Origin: Chitinophaga pinensis
Lineage (GTDB): Bacteria > Bacteroidota > Bacteroidia > Flavobacteriales_D > Crocinitomicaceae
DNA length: 64,000 bases
Assembly: GCA_945902745.1 (NCBI GenBank)
Contig: CAMDNE010000013.1
Location: 29,529 to 93,528 of the forward strand
Direction: 5' to 3'
How positions within the stretch are numbered: the first letter of the stretch is position 1; each line of letters begins with the position of its first letter. A program made the position numbers and the translations under genes. The notes under the pieces are model-generated. The model did not search any database. It had not been told where the DNA came from and saw nothing but the letters and a program-made list of their open reading frames with translations. Below are positions 35,578 through 45,842 of the stretch, piece by piece.

Positions 35578-36168
35578 ATGAAACGTTTAAACCCAAAAAT
35601 TATTCAGCTTATTGGTGATGCAGTTATTCCATTATTGGGTTTTTTCTGGTGGAATTGGAGCTTGTATTTTATCGTACTTTTTTACTTACTCGATTATTTG
35701 AGCAACGAAGTAATTCTTAACCTGAAATCAAAAACAATTACAACTTTCCAAGAAATCGATTCTAAAATCTGGATTAAAAAGGCTTCTCTGAGTTTCTTGT
35801 TATTCCTTCTAGGAATTGTTCTGGTGCATCTTTCAATGAAAATGCTCCATCCACAAATTGATTTTTACAAAGAATTCATTGAGTTTTTAAGTTACAAAGA
35901 CATGGGAATTGCACAAGGTTATTTCTTGCTTCCACTAATTGCTTTAGTCGGATTTCAGCGCTATAAAATGGAGTTTTTAATGCCAGCGAGATTCAAAACA
36001 CTAACGATTTCAACCCTTTGGGCTTCTCATTTTAAAATGCAATTTATCCTGATAGGTTGTGTGGCTTTTACAATTGGTTTTCAATCGTTGATAGCGCTGC
36101 CAGAAACAGTTTACATTATTGGAATTGTTGTGGTAACGAGTCTGTATCAGTTGGTTGAGAAAAAATAA
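35578..36168 (+). CDS. Polytopic membrane protein of unknown function
   Basis: 196 residues with about five hydrophobic helices, beginning KIIQLIGDAVIPLLGFFWWNWSLYFIVLFYLLDYLSNEVI. No family is recognised with confidence; the first helix pair faintly resembles DUF6498-type proteins. It stands alone, downstream of the second composite repeat and followed by a 14-bp hairpin at 36188-36219. Codon use looks like its neighbours. Confidence 0.7.
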   Translation: MKRLNPKIIQLIGDAVIPLLGFFWWNWSLYFIVLFYLLDYLSNEVILNLKSKTITTFQEIDSKIWIKKASLSFLLFLLGIVLVHLSMKMLHPQIDFYKEFIEFLSYKDMGIAQGYFLLPLIALVGFQRYKMEFLMPARFKTLTISTLWASHFKMQFILIGCVAFTIGFQSLIALPETVYIIGIVVVTSLYQLVEKK

Positions 36169-36187
36169 AAATCGGAAAGAATTCGCT

Positions 36188-36219
36188 GGTTCGTTGAATT
36201 TAAAAAAATTCAACGAACC
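36188..36219. terminator. Strong inverted repeat, possible terminator
   Basis: GGTTCGTTGAATTT and AAATTCAACGAACC are perfect 14-nt arms with a 4-nt loop. The + strand has no T tract after it, so it may be a terminator only loosely, or a binding or processing site. Confidence 0.55.
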
Positions 36220-36353
36220 TAAGCATAATTGCCACTGAACTGAACCCAACGGAAACCACCGCGGACACGTCTATAGTATATAGATATTGAAACTAGTCTA
36301 CATAGACTATCACTATGGAAATCAATTAAATTAATATTAATCAATCTTATCAA

Positions 36354-37355
36354 TTGAATAAACCTGTTTTTTATATCACTTTAATATTTTTAATGCCTGT
36401 AATGTTTTTACAAGCACAACAAAACCTTGTTGTTAATGGCGACATGGAACTTTATTCAGATTGCCCTTTGTCAGAAAGCGGTCCTTTTCAAAACCCAAAA
36501 GAAATAGAAAAATGTATTGGATGGAAAGCTCCCACTTATGGCACAAGTGATTATTTTAATGTTTGTGCAACAAATCCTACTATTTCTGTTCCTGTTAATT
36601 CCATGGGAGAACAAATGCCACATAGTGGAAACGGTTATTTAGGGGGTTATTTAAATAGTTATGAAGGAGGTGCTGGATATGATGGTTACAATGGAATAAT
36701 GTGGTGGGAATACATACAAGGAGAAACTGTAAAACCTTTAGAACAAGGGAGAATATATAAATTTTCAATGGAGATATCATTAGCAGAATATTCTGATTTA
36801 ATGATAAATGAAGTAGGTGTGTATTTTTCTAATAGTGCTATTTCAAGTCCAAATACAGCAGCTTTGAGTGTAATTCCTCAACTTGTCTTTCATAATCCAA
36901 ATTATTTTACAGATACAGCAAATTGGATACATTTAGAGACTCTGTTCCTTTCTCAAGGAGGGGAACAATTCCTGAATATTGGTAATTTTAGAAACAATGT
37001 AACTACAGATACTTTAAGAAGATATAACTATGAGCCTTTAATTATCAACCCTTATGTGACATACATGTACATAGATAATGTTGTTATTAGTGAAGCGCAA
37101 GATTTGGGAATATTTTCAAATGTGTTCACTCCAAATGATGATGGAATCAATGATTTTTGGACTCTTGCATTATCCGGAGGTATTGAAGCGAAAGTTACAA
37201 TTATGAATCGATGGGGAAATCAAATTTATGAATCCCAACTCAATAATTTTTCTTGGGACGGAAAATTAGATGATGGAAATCTTTGTTCTGAAGGGGTATA
37301 TTTTTACAAAATAAGTGATACAAATATAACAGGCTTTATACAATTGGTGAGATAA
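36354..37355 (+). CDS. Secreted protein with a T9SS type B (gliding-associated) C-terminal domain
   Basis: 333 residues from a TTG at 36354; no upstream ATG exists before an in-frame stop, and the only nearby internal ATG would remove most of the signal peptide ([20 protein letters not shown], then Gln). The N-terminal domain (25-240) has [16 protein letters not shown] and [19 protein letters not shown], which fits a carbohydrate-binding or galactose-binding-like beta sandwich; it is otherwise unassigned. The C-terminal 90 residues are [40 protein letters not shown]. The next gene begins 11 nt later, so the two T9SS substrates may be made together. Confidence 0.82.
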   Translation: MNKPVFYITLIFLMPVMFLQAQQNLVVNGDMELYSDCPLSESGPFQNPKEIEKCIGWKAPTYGTSDYFNVCATNPTISVPVNSMGEQMPHSGNGYLGGYLNSYEGGAGYDGYNGIMWWEYIQGETVKPLEQGRIYKFSMEISLAEYSDLMINEVGVYFSNSAISSPNTAALSVIPQLVFHNPNYFTDTANWIHLETLFLSQGGEQFLNIGNFRNNVTTDTLRRYNYEPLIINPYVTYMYIDNVVISEAQDLGIFSNVFTPNDDGINDFWTLALSGGIEAKVTIMNRWGNQIYESQLNNFSWDGKLDDGNLCSEGVYFYKISDTNITGFIQLVR

Positions 37356-37366
37356 CACCAATTATT

Positions 37367-40300
37367 ATGAAAAAACGAATATTTTCTTTTATAGGACTTT
37401 TGTTGTTGAGTAATTCATTAACTGCACAACAAAATGTAACTAATACTTCTCCTGCTGGTGCTGGTCCATCAGGACAAAACAACCAACAGTATTGGTCAAG
37501 AGCCGGAAACAACCAAAGTCAAGGTTCAAACAACATCTTTGGGACACTTTGGAATTCCCCAATTTACACTCAAACTTTTGGAGTCAACAGAACGAAACTA
37601 AACGGTGCATTTACAAGTAATGGTACGCAATATGATATTGATGGCTATACCGTTTTTGGCAATACAAATGCAACAGTCAATACTTCAGGTTACATGCTTC
37701 TAGGTCCAAATGCACCGTTTCAAGTTGGCGGTGGAAATATTTACGACAACAGAGGAGCATACTCTTTATTGCATTTAAACGGTACTGCACAAATCCAACA
37801 AAACGGATATCGCCCTTGGATGAAAACAGGAATCACATTTACCGACAACCAAGACATGGGTTATTTTGGACTGAGACAAGTTGGAACAGCTTTGGATTGG
37901 TCAGAAATGGTTATGAATTGGTCTGATAATCAAGGAGTCGGCGAAGATGATATGTGCTTTCGTTTTACAGGTGCAACTACTTCAAGCACCGCTGTTGATG
38001 TGGCAAATTTGAGAAGCAATGTGGATTTAGATGGATTGCATATTGCGAGATATACTGCAAATGGACGCTATGGATTGGGGAATACTTTTGGTCATGTAAG
38101 TGCTCCGGGTCAACCAATAGGTTTTTACGTTTCACCTCAATCATTGTTTCACATGAGTTATGACCGTCAAAATGGCAATACGAATGAAGCATATGGATTC
38201 ATTCAAGTCACATATCGTGATCAACTAAATCCTGGAATTATAGGAGTTGGTGAAACTGAATTTGATGGTCTTAGGTTTGGAATCGATAATGATGTAATAA
38301 CATTGGGTGCTACCCAACATCTGAGTGGTTTTCTTCGTTGGCAAGAAAATTCTGCTTTTGTAATTCAAACTGATTGGGACAATGTTGCTGGAGGTATACA
38401 AAATGGAGAACGTATGCGAATTAGTTCAATTAGTTCACCAGGGGTTCCAAATCCAGCAGCATTGAATCCGAATATTACTCGTGTTGCTATAAGCTATAAT
38501 GGTTCACAACCAATTACACAGCCAAGGAGTTTACTTCATTTAGGATTTAATACGGGATTATTAACTGGACCAGCGGGTGCTGCGGATGGATGGAGAAATT
38601 GGATGGAAATAGGCACATTTACATCTAATGGAACAGACAATATGTATATAGGACTTAAAAATGAAGGAACTGATCGTCAAGATGCAATAGTAAATTGGGG
38701 AGACAATCAAATTGCTGGTTTAACACCAAATGGTCCAGACAATTTACGCTTTGTATTTACATCAACAACAACAGCATTGGTTGGTCAGGGAGATCCAGTT
38801 TCTCAATCTAACAACGGATTAGAGATAGCTAGAATGGAACCAGGACTTGCATCGACTATGCCCATAACAAACTACGGAATGGTGGGGATTGGGAATTATT
38901 CACCAACAGGACCTAATACAGCTGTTGCTGATATTGTAGATGCAAAATTAGATATTGATGGAGATTTAAGAATTCGTACAGTTACTCAAAATGATACACT
39001 CAAAAGAGTTTTAGTAATTGATCCAAATGACCACAATCGTGTTCACTGGGCAAATTTGCAGCCAACAGGTTTAGCATGCTGGGATTTGAATGGTAATGGA
39101 ATAGGTGATGCGAATGAAGATATAGATGGGAATCTTGTTTGGGATGCCATGGATTGTCAAGGAATTCAGGGTCAAATTGGTTTGACGGGTCCAATTGGCC
39201 CAATTGGTTTAACTGGAGCAACCGGCCCACAAGGTGTTGCTGGCGCTCAAGGTGCAACAGGTCCGCAAGGTTTAACTGGGGCAACTGGCCCACAAGGTGT
39301 AGCTGGCGTTCAAGGTGCAACAGGTCCACAAGGATTAACTGGGGCAACTGGTCCCCAAGGTCCAGCGGGTCCATCTACTGGGGCTCATAATGGAACATCA
39401 ATGAGCACAATTGATCTAACAAAAGTTGCTTTTGGTAATGATTTAGGAGGTACAAGTGGTCAATTATTGAGTGACCGTGAGGTACCAATGAATAATAATA
39501 ATATTATTTTTACCGATAATAATTCCCCATTAGATTTAGAGAATAATATTGGTATTGGAACCTCAAACCCAGATTCTAAATTGCATATCAATATAAATAG
39601 TAATGTGAATGCTAATAACACAAGAGGATTGCGAGTTGAGAATCATTCAAACACAGTTCAAAGCACTGGTATCGAAGTATCAATAGATGGAACAAATAAT
39701 GTAACGCGAGGAGTTATTGTTACGATCGATGGAAATTCAAACCCTATCAGTTCCAATGAAGGTGTGCGTGCAAATATTGATGGAGGAACAACTACTAATG
39801 CTCTTGTTGGTCGTGCGTCAGATGCATCAAACGGTAACGTAGGCGTAATAGGTGTTGCAGAATCTTTCTCTAATGCTACTTTAAATAATACAGGTGTTTT
39901 TGCTCAAGCTATTTCTGCAACAAATATTAATTTTGGTGTAAATTCCGTTGCTCAAGCACATCCATCTGGGATAACAAACTCTAATTTTGGTTTAAGTTCG
40001 CGCGCAACTGGAAGAGCGGATGAAAGCTACGGTGCATTTTTAGCGTCTCAGACATTATCCCCTATAAATTATGGTGTTTTTGCTTCTGCAAGTGGTGGAG
40101 GTATTAATTATGCTGGTTTTTTTCAAGGTAATTTACATGTAACGGGTGATATAACAACAAACAATGGATCGTTTATTTCTTCAGATCAACAATTTAAAAC
40201 TGATATTCAAGATTTATCTGGTGCAATGAGTTTGATTAATCAATTACAACCACGAACTTATTTTTTAGATACAGTAAATTTTGCGGATTTTAATTTTGAA

Positions 40301-40951
40301 AGTGATCAACAGATGGGATTGGTTGCTCAAGAAGTTGAGCAAATTATTCCTACTTTAATTGGCAATCATATTCGTCCTGCACAGTACGATTCATTAGGAA
40401 TGGAAATAGCACCTCAAATTAATTACAAAGGGGTTGAATATGAAGAATTGATTCCATTGTTAATTGCTGGAGCGCAAGAACAGAATGGTGTAATTGAATC
40501 TCAAGACTCAATTATTTCTGCACAACAAACAGAAATCGATGACCTTAACGACAGATTAACACAACTTGAAAACTGTCTTTCAGGGATTTTGCCATTCTTG
40601 TGTCAAATGAATAATTCATCAATTCAACCAACACAGGAAATTGTTCAAGAACAATTAAGAGCGGCTATCAATGTGAATCTTTCTGATCGAAATTCAATTA
40701 TTTTGAATCAAAATGTTCCGAATCCTTTTGCTGAATCAACGACTATCACATTCTCAATTCCAACTAGTGTTCAAAAAGCACAAATTCATTTTTATGATGG
40801 ACAAGGAAAATTGATTAATTCAGTTGATATTGTTGAACGAGGAAACGGTCAATTGAATGTTTTTGCCAATGATTTAAGCACTGGAGTTTATACGTATTCT
40901 CTTGTTGCTGATGGTCAAATCGTTTCAACAAAACGAATGGTGAAAGAGTAA
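37367..40951 (+). CDS. Large secreted protein with collagen-like repeats, S74 chaperone domain and T9SS type A domain
   Basis: 1194 residues. Signal peptide ends LTA/Q. Residues 25-590 are a beta-rich, Gly/Asn/Thr-rich region without a recognised family. A Gly-x-y collagen-like stretch (about 598-671, GATGPQG units) follows, then a beta-rich shaft (680-930) resembling phage tail-fibre stalks. An S74 endosialidase-type intramolecular chaperone domain starts near 938 (SSDQQFK): Ser939 and Lys944 have the spacing of the S74 Ser-Lys dyad. A coiled-coil ([14 protein letters not shown]) precedes the C-terminal type A T9SS domain (about 1110-1194, NQNVPNPF...STGVYTYSL). It probably trimerises into a surface fibre. 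Confidence 0.88.
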   Translation: MKKRIFSFIGLLLLSNSLTAQQNVTNTSPAGAGPSGQNNQQYWSRAGNNQSQGSNNIFGTLWNSPIYTQTFGVNRTKLNGAFTSNGTQYDIDGYTVFGNTNATVNTSGYMLLGPNAPFQVGGGNIYDNRGAYSLLHLNGTAQIQQNGYRPWMKTGITFTDNQDMGYFGLRQVGTALDWSEMVMNWSDNQGVGEDDMCFRFTGATTSSTAVDVANLRSNVDLDGLHIARYTANGRYGLGNTFGHVSAPGQPIGFYVSPQSLFHMSYDRQNGNTNEAYGFIQVTYRDQLNPGIIGVGETEFDGLRFGIDNDVITLGATQHLSGFLRWQENSAFVIQTDWDNVAGGIQNGERMRISSISSPGVPNPAALNPNITRVAISYNGSQPITQPRSLLHLGFNTGLLTGPAGAADGWRNWMEIGTFTSNGTDNMYIGLKNEGTDRQDAIVNWGDNQIAGLTPNGPDNLRFVFTSTTTALVGQGDPVSQSNNGLEIARMEPGLASTMPITNYGMVGIGNYSPTGPNTAVADIVDAKLDIDGDLRIRTVTQNDTLKRVLVIDPNDHNRVHWANLQPTGLACWDLNGNGIGDANEDIDGNLVWDAMDCQGIQGQIGLTGPIGPIGLTGATGPQGVAGAQGATGPQGLTGATGPQGVAGVQGATGPQGLTGATGPQGPAGPSTGAHNGTSMSTIDLTKVAFGNDLGGTSGQLLSDREVPMNNNNIIFTDNNSPLDLENNIGIGTSNPDSKLHININSNVNANNTRGLRVENHSNTVQSTGIEVSIDGTNNVTRGVIVTIDGNSNPISSNEGVRANIDGGTTTNALVGRASDASNGNVGVIGVAESFSNATLNNTGVFAQAISATNINFGVNSVAQAHPSGITNSNFGLSSRATGRADESYGAFLASQTLSPINYGVFASASGGGINYAGFFQGNLHVTGDITTNNGSFISSDQQFKTDIQDLSGAMSLINQLQPRTYFLDTVNFADFNFESDQQMGLVAQEVEQIIPTLIGNHIRPAQYDSLGMEIAPQINYKGVEYEELIPLLIAGAQEQNGVIESQDSIISAQQTEIDDLNDRLTQLENCLSGILPFLCQMNNSSIQPTQEIVQEQLRAAINVNLSDRNSIILNQNVPNPFAESTTITFSIPTSVQKAQIHFYDGQGKLINSVDIVERGNGQLNVFANDLSTGVYTYSLVADGQIVSTKRMVKE
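39220..39375 (+). repeat. In-frame tandem repeat encoding collagen-like Gly-x-y units
   Basis: A unit of 63 nt (21 residues, [20 protein letters not shown] plus one) is present about two and a half times with few changes. The units encode the triple-helix-like part of the large T9SS substrate. Confidence 0.88.
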
Positions 40952-40959
40952 TTATTAAT

Positions 40960-41001
40960 AAATCCCACGGCACTTCGACAGGCTCAGTGACCGTGGGATT
41001 T
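40960..41001. terminator. Bidirectional hairpin terminator with GAGC-N-GTCGA loop, copy 2
   Basis: AAATCCCACGG and CCGTGGGATTT form an 11-bp stem; the loop contains an inner CACT/AGTG stem around TCGACAGGCTC. On the minus strand this reads GAGC-CT-GTCGA, the same loop pattern as copies at 33795, 45002 and 62672. It separates convergent genes. Confidence 0.85.
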
Positions 41002-41003
41002 GA

Positions 41004-42170
41004 TTATTTCTTCCTCAACCACCTTGGCAACAACACCGCCCCAATAAATAAATACGGGAAATAAGAAATCAATCGCCAGAGAATAGCTAAGGCGGCGAGC
41101 AATAAAGCAGATTGACTAAAAGTTACCATCAATTCTCCAAAAGCATATTCTGCAATGCCACTTCCTCCAGGGGTTGGGCTAACGCGCATCAAAAGCCATA
41201 AAATCAATTGCTTTCCAAGAACGAGGAGATGATCCATGATTCCCAAATTCAAAAATGCTTGTAGAAGCGCATTGATAACTAGAAATCTGGAAGTCCAACT
41301 CGCACAGGTTGCCCCAAATACTTTCAACCAAAAGCCAAACGATTCTTTTTTAAAGATTTTAGAAGAAGCTTCAATGTCTTTTCCTGTCTTGATTGCGTGT
41401 TCCTTTTTTCTGTTTAAAAACGGAAGACTAAAGACAATTTTTAAAAATCCAGTTGCCAATTTTGGGACGATGAAAAGTGTTGTGAACATGAACAAACAAA
41501 TTCCCACAAAGACAGAATAGCCGATCCAAAAAACCCATTGTACATTGGCAGCATTGAACGCTTGGTGAGGAAAAAGTTGAGCAGCATCAATGAACACAAA
41601 AACGAATGGAATCAATAAGATATAAAACAAATTATCCATCAAAGCAGTGATAAAAATAATCGCTGTTGACCGACCCAAATCGATCTTTTCTTTGTTGAGG
41701 ATAAACATGGCAACTGCTGCTCCTCCTAAAACTCCTGGAGCCAATGCCGAGGCAAATTCCCACAACATTATAACGTGAAAACTCGATTTCCAACTAAGTT
41801 CTGCATGCGTCAACAGTCGAATGCGTAACATGTAAAAGAAGTCGCGACCAACCATAAACACGAGCGCAAAGAAAATCCATAAAATAGAAGTGTTGCTCCA
41901 TTGAATTTCTGTTAATGAATCAGAAAGCGTTTCTTCTCTATAGTTTCCGTTTTTCGCAGGAATAAATTCAGCGGCTAATTTTGTGTCAACAAGACCGTTG
42001 TGATTACTGTCTTTCCAAGAATAGGAACCGGTATTATCAGCAACCTTGATAAATCGAACTTCAGAAATACTGCTGAACAACATCCAGCCCGCAACACTCA
42101 AACCAATCAAAATGCTCAACCACATTTTCCAACCTTGGAAGGACCGCTGAATGATTGAAGGTTCTGTCAT
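41004..42170 (-). CDS. Flippase-like membrane protein (LPG_synthase_TM/UPF0104)
   Basis: 388 residues with about eight to nine helices. The family signatures are LWEFASALAPGVLGGAAVAMFIL and the C-terminal RVSPTPGGSGIAEYAF, typical of the lysylphosphatidylglycerol synthase membrane region and AglD-type flippase-like proteins. These are thought to move or modify lipid-linked compounds. A non-homologous exported loop (about 40-90, including SYSWKDSNHNGLVD) is inserted after the first helix, unlike the shorter family members I recall. The Ig-like lipoprotein gene lies directly upstream with no gap, so they are one transcript. Confidence 0.85.
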   Translation of the reverse strand: MTEPSIIQRSFQGWKMWLSILIGLSVAGWMLFSSISEVRFIKVADNTGSYSWKDSNHNGLVDTKLAAEFIPAKNGNYREETLSDSLTEIQWSNTSILWIFFALVFMVGRDFFYMLRIRLLTHAELSWKSSFHVIMLWEFASALAPGVLGGAAVAMFILNKEKIDLGRSTAIIFITALMDNLFYILLIPFVFVFIDAAQLFPHQAFNAANVQWVFWIGYSVFVGICLFMFTTLFIVPKLATGFLKIVFSLPFLNRKKEHAIKTGKDIEASSKIFKKESFGFWLKVFGATCASWTSRFLVINALLQAFLNLGIMDHLLVLGKQLILWLLMRVSPTPGGSGIAEYAFGELMVTFSQSALLLAALAILWRLISYFPYLFIGAVLLPRWLRKK

Positions 42171-43730
42171 TTATTGAATAGGAGTGAGTGGAACATCTAT
42201 TTCCCAATTCGCTCTTACAGTTGTTGGTTTTGTGAAATTATAAACCTTTTCAGGCTGTAAGTTCAAAGCTCTATTTCCTGGATCCCATTTGAAATTGGCA
42301 TTTAAATCTCCTATCACACGAAATTGGTAAAGACCCGGTTCAAGATTGGAGAAAGTAACTTTACTGCCATCAAAATTCAATACTTTTTGAACGACTTTAT
42401 TGTTTTGAAGAAGTTCCACAATGACATTTTGCTTGAATTGAGAAACGTCAACATGAATGATTCCATAATCCTTTTCTTCTTTTAAAGAAACAAAGAGTGA
42501 GACAGAATCAGACAAGGTGTTTTGTTGACCAAGCGCTGCTCCTTTCTGCAAAACAACTTGAATTTTCGAAAGGTCCTTTCTGTCAAAATCGAGCGTTAGT
42601 GTATTCAAGTCAATTTTTATTTCGAAAGGAATAGCAAGTGAATCTTTTAGATTAATGAGTTTAATTTTAGAATTATCGACGGTTACAATTCTGTCATTTA
42701 CCGTAAAGGAAAGTGTTTCGTGATTTCCAATTTGATTATTCTTTAGATTTGAAATAAAACGCAACGAATTAGCCTTTTCTCTTTCCGTGACTCTTAAATT
42801 CAAGGTGTCCGTAACATTTTCTCCTTTTACAATGAGCTCAAATTTAGTTTCAGCTTGAGGCGCATAAAAAAGAGCTACACTGTCTTCTTCAAAAAAGTGA
42901 AGATTCTCTTTTTCAATTTTGGTGTTATTCATGAAAAAAGCGGCATTCAATAAGGAATAATTCGAAGCAACGGTAAAACTTCCAGGTGCATTATAGCTAA
43001 AACCATGCGTTTTTTCAATGCCAATAGGAGTAGAGAGTAATAACGGTATGGTGTCAATTTGAGAAGCAGAAAGTTCCATTGACTCAGAACGAAAAGCCAC
43101 CGATTCACTCGCTTGAATTTGCATGTCCAAGTTTTCATCAATAAACGCAGCTAAATTATACGTTCCTTCTTTTAAATAAGAAAACGTTGCCAATCCTAAA
43201 GCATCTGATTTTGCAAAATAATAAGGTTTTAAAGAATCGTTGAGTGAAAAAAGACCTACAGTTGCACCCTTTATGTGTTTGTTGTCCCAAGCATCTGCAA
43301 CGGTAACAGAATAACTTAGGGAATCAATTGTGTTACCCGTTGAAAACACGTACGTCATTAAAGAATCATTACTTTCCGTAACATCTTTAATCGCGCCATT
43401 CATATAAATCACATAGGTTGTGTTTTCTTTGAGCGTTTCTTCCCACTTTATTGAGAGTGTTTTGTTTTTAATGACTGCTTTCGGTGTCGCGTGATTTGGA
43501 ACAAAAAAGATAGTTTGAATTGGATTGTTCAATTGAATGAACTCGTCGAATGTAATTTCCACTTCGTTTGAGGTGAATCCAATTGTTTCATTTGGAGGAA
43601 GTGTTTTTCCTGCAACAGGCCGAGGGGCTATTTCGTCTTTTATTCCACCAGATAATTTACCTACTTGAGCACAAGAAAGTAAGATGAGCGGAATGAATAA
43701 TATTATAATTTTTCTGAAAACCATTGACAT
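42171..43730 (-). CDS. Lipoprotein with an N-terminal bacterial Ig-like (Big_5) domain
   Basis: 519 residues. Lipobox LLSC; the start codon is ATG 43730 or the next ATG 43724, both inside the end of the fRMsr gene (28-nt overlap). Residues 25-130 have the Big_5 pattern (SGGIKDEIAPRPV...EVEITFDEFIQLNN...YVIYMNGAIKDVTESN). Residues 140-220 resemble a carboxypeptidase-regulatory domain (GLATFSYLKEGTYNLAAFID), and the end has GLYQFRVIGDLNANFKWDPGN. Such lipoproteins are widespread in Bacteroidota with unknown role. The operon order is fRMsr, this gene, flippase-like gene. Confidence 0.83.
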   Translation of the reverse strand: MSMVFRKIIILFIPLILLSCAQVGKLSGGIKDEIAPRPVAGKTLPPNETIGFTSNEVEITFDEFIQLNNPIQTIFFVPNHATPKAVIKNKTLSIKWEETLKENTTYVIYMNGAIKDVTESNDSLMTYVFSTGNTIDSLSYSVTVADAWDNKHIKGATVGLFSLNDSLKPYYFAKSDALGLATFSYLKEGTYNLAAFIDENLDMQIQASESVAFRSESMELSASQIDTIPLLLSTPIGIEKTHGFSYNAPGSFTVASNYSLLNAAFFMNNTKIEKENLHFFEEDSVALFYAPQAETKFELIVKGENVTDTLNLRVTEREKANSLRFISNLKNNQIGNHETLSFTVNDRIVTVDNSKIKLINLKDSLAIPFEIKIDLNTLTLDFDRKDLSKIQVVLQKGAALGQQNTLSDSVSLFVSLKEEKDYGIIHVDVSQFKQNVIVELLQNNKVVQKVLNFDGSKVTFSNLEPGLYQFRVIGDLNANFKWDPGNRALNLQPEKVYNFTKPTTVRANWEIDVPLTPIQ

Positions 43731-44182
43731 AAATTTGTGAGGTGTTCAAGATCTGTTTGATCGAAATGGTTTAAATGTTCGCTGTCAACATCTAAAACTC
43801 CAACAACAACATTATTTTTTATTAAAGGAATTACAATTTCACTTTTCGATAATGAAGAACATGCAATGTGTCCGGGAAAAGCATCTACGTCCGCAACAAC
43901 GATTGCTTCTGCATTCAACCAGGCTGTGCCACAAACGCCTTTCCCTTTTTGAATGCGGGTACATGCAATTGGACCTTGAAACGGACCAAGAACAAGCTCA
44001 TCATTTTTTACAAGATAAAAGCCGACCCAAAAAAAGTTGAATGCTTCTTTTAGTGCCGCGCTGATGTTCGCCATGTTTGCAACAGCATCTTGTTCGTCGC
44101 CAATTAAAGCTTCTATCTGAGGAAGAAGACTTTGGTAGATTTCACTTTTGGTACCGGTGAGTTGTGAGAGCGTTTCTGACAT
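43703..44182 (-). CDS. msrC: Free methionine-(R)-sulfoxide reductase (GAF domain)
   Basis: 159 residues from the ATG at 44182; a frame open to 44308 adds a segment unlike the family. The single GAF domain has the three redox cysteines of fRMsr: in IACTRI, in GKGVCGTAW and in HIACSSLS. FFWVGFYLV and SEIVIPL..N..VVGVLDVDS are further signatures. The enzyme reduces free methionine-R-sulfoxide with thioredoxin. A CAATTTTG sequence 17 nt upstream may be a variant -7 box. Its last 28 nt overlap the Ig-like lipoprotein gene. Confidence 0.9.
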   Translation of the reverse strand: MSETLSQLTGTKSEIYQSLLPQIEALIGDEQDAVANMANISAALKEAFNFFWVGFYLVKNDELVLGPFQGPIACTRIQKGKGVCGTAWLNAEAIVVADVDAFPGHIACSSLSKSEIVIPLIKNNVVVGVLDVDSEHLNHFDQTDLEHLTNLCQWFSEKL

Positions 44183-44264
44183 TTTATTATTTGTACTAGC
44201 AAAATTGCCTTTTTTATGTGGATTCTGCAATTTTTTCCTTATCTTCAAATAACAAACGCTATTT

Positions 44265-44984
44265 ATGTTAGAAAAAGTATCCCTAGAAAAAGTTTTATTT
44301 CTGGACATTGAAACTGTCCCACAAACCTATCAATTTCCCGATTTAGAGGAAGAAGCCAAACACCTGTTTGAATTAAAAACAAGGTTTCAGCAAAACGAGG
44401 ACAAGTCCTTTGAACAATTGTACAATGAAAAGGCAAGTATTTTTTCCGAATTTGGAAAAATTGTGTGTATTTCAGTTGGCTTTGTTCGAGAAACAACCAC
44501 TGGCAAACAATTGAGAATGAAGTCGTTTTACCACGATGACGAAGAAACATTATTGAATCAATTCAAAAAATTGTTGGATGAACATTACAATACACCATAC
44601 CATATTTTATGTGGACATAACGCAAAGGAATTTGACTTCCCATATATCTGTCGTCGCATGTTAATTAATGGTATTAAACTTCCTGCTGTACTAGATATCG
44701 CAGGAAAAAAACCATGGGAAATAAGTCATTTGGACACGATGGAATTGTGGAAGTTTGGAGATTATAAAGCATATACTTCTTTAGCATTGCTATGTCATGT
44801 ATTTAAGATTCCAACTCCAAAAGATGATATTTCCGGAGCTGATGTAGCAAGAGTATATTATGAAGAAAATGATTTAGAACGAATCAAAGTTTATTGTGAA
44901 AAAGATGTTGTCGCCTTAGTACAATTATTTTTGAGAATGAAGGGAGACGCTTTAATTGACGAAGGAGACATTCAGTTTTCGTGA
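44265..44984 (+). CDS. 3'-5' exonuclease of the PolB-like DEDD group
   Basis: 239 residues. Three DEDDy-type motifs are seen: VLFLDIETV (Exo I), CGHNAKEFDFPYI (Exo II), and KVYCEKDVVALVQ (Exo III). It has no polymerase domain, so it matches the stand-alone DNA polymerase B exonuclease-like proteins (DNA_pol_B_exo_2). It would trim DNA or RNA ends in the cytoplasm; the target is unknown. It is transcribed away from msrC, with 82 nt between the two starts. Confidence 0.85.
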   Translation: MLEKVSLEKVLFLDIETVPQTYQFPDLEEEAKHLFELKTRFQQNEDKSFEQLYNEKASIFSEFGKIVCISVGFVRETTTGKQLRMKSFYHDDEETLLNQFKKLLDEHYNTPYHILCGHNAKEFDFPYICRRMLINGIKLPAVLDIAGKKPWEISHLDTMELWKFGDYKAYTSLALLCHVFKIPTPKDDISGADVARVYYEENDLERIKVYCEKDVVALVQLFLRMKGDALIDEGDIQFS

Positions 44985-44993
44985 AACACAAAA

Positions 44994-45037
44994 AAGCCGT
45001 CCCCCGAGCATGTCGAGGGGCGGCTTATTATTTTTGT
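44994..45037. terminator. Bidirectional hairpin terminator with GAGC-N-GTCGA loop, copy 3
   Basis: AAGCCG-T-CCC pairs with GGG-G-CGGCTT, then a T tract. The inner part reads CCCC-GAGC-AT-GTCGA-GGGG, the shared loop pattern with a different stem. It lies between the convergent exonuclease and small-lipoprotein genes. Confidence 0.85.
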
Positions 45038-45047
45038 AAAAATATTT

Positions 45048-45428
45048 TTATTGGATAAAAACAGTTTCTTTTGAAGTAACTTCTTGTTCAACTTTAATTA
45101 TTCCTTGTCCAGTTGATCCACCGTAAGTTGCTTCGATATTCAAAACAGCAACACCAGCTTGACCTAATTGATATACATCATTGAAGTTAAATTGTGCTTC
45201 TCCAGAAGTATTACTAGTTGTTGTATCATATAATACAACGTTTGCTGGTTGATTTGTTGTAGATTGACCATACAAAACAACGGTAGCACCAGAAACTAAT
45301 TGATTAGCAACATCACGCACATAAATTATTGCGATAGTATCTGCTTTCTTGCGACATCCAGAAGATAACGCTACTCCTAAAACTGCTACAAAAGCAAATA
45401 AAAGAGTTCTTTTTACTGAAGTATTCAT
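45048..45428 (-). CDS. Small lipoprotein, paralogue B
   Basis: 126 residues. Lipobox LSSGC. The mature domain of about 100 residues has IAIIYVRDVANQLVSGATVVLYG, DTTTSNTSGEAQFNF and a final TSKETVFIQ, a carboxypeptidase-regulatory/transthyretin-like beta fold. It shares length, layout and motif order with the upstream gene at 45440 and so is a tandem duplicate. Function unknown. Confidence 0.8.
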   Translation of the reverse strand: MNTSVKRTLLFAFVAVLGVALSSGCRKKADTIAIIYVRDVANQLVSGATVVLYGQSTTNQPANVVLYDTTTSNTSGEAQFNFNDVYQLGQAGVAVLNIEATYGGSTGQGIIKVEQEVTSKETVFIQ

Positions 45429-45439
45429 AGTTTGGTTTT

Positions 45440-45820
45440 TTAGTTTAAAAAGACAGTTTCTACTGTCGTAATGTGTGCACGTGCACGAATATATTCAGCG
45501 CCCTGAGCACCGTTTTTCTTGACAATAACATCAAAATATCCTGTTGATTTACTTTCTCCAGATTTTGTGAAGAAAGAATCCATATTAAAAAGAGCAAATC
45601 CGGAAGAATTGGTAAAAACGGTATCAACATAAGCCAACGTTGAAGGGGTAGAATTTATATCCCCTATAATTACAACTTGAGCCCCATCTAATAATTCGTT
45701 GCTAGCAGACCTAACAAAAATTTTAACAACGGAAGCGTCTTTGTTTTTACAAGCCGAAAAAAGGCTTATTAATAGTAGAAAAGAACAAGCAGTTAATACA
45801 GTTTTCATCAATTTATTCAT
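45440..45820 (-). CDS. Small lipoprotein, paralogue A
   Basis: 126 residues, the same length as the next gene. Lipobox LFSAC. The body aligns by eye with paralogue B: VKIFVRSASNELLDGAQVVIIG, DTVFTNSSGFALFNM, ending TTVETVFLN. It has its own promoter at 45843-45874, and paralogue B starts 11 nt after its stop. Function unknown; the fold suggests a small surface or periplasmic accessory protein. Confidence 0.8.
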   Translation of the reverse strand: MNKLMKTVLTACSFLLLISLFSACKNKDASVVKIFVRSASNELLDGAQVVIIGDINSTPSTLAYVDTVFTNSSGFALFNMDSFFTKSGESKSTGYFDVIVKKNGAQGAEYIRARAHITTVETVFLN

Positions 45821-45842
45821 CTTTCTTATTAATCTTAACCAC

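Noticed and set aside
39000..39390. Open frames on both strands at the collagen-like repeat
   Set aside because: They arise from the 63-nt tandem repeat and have no independent signals.
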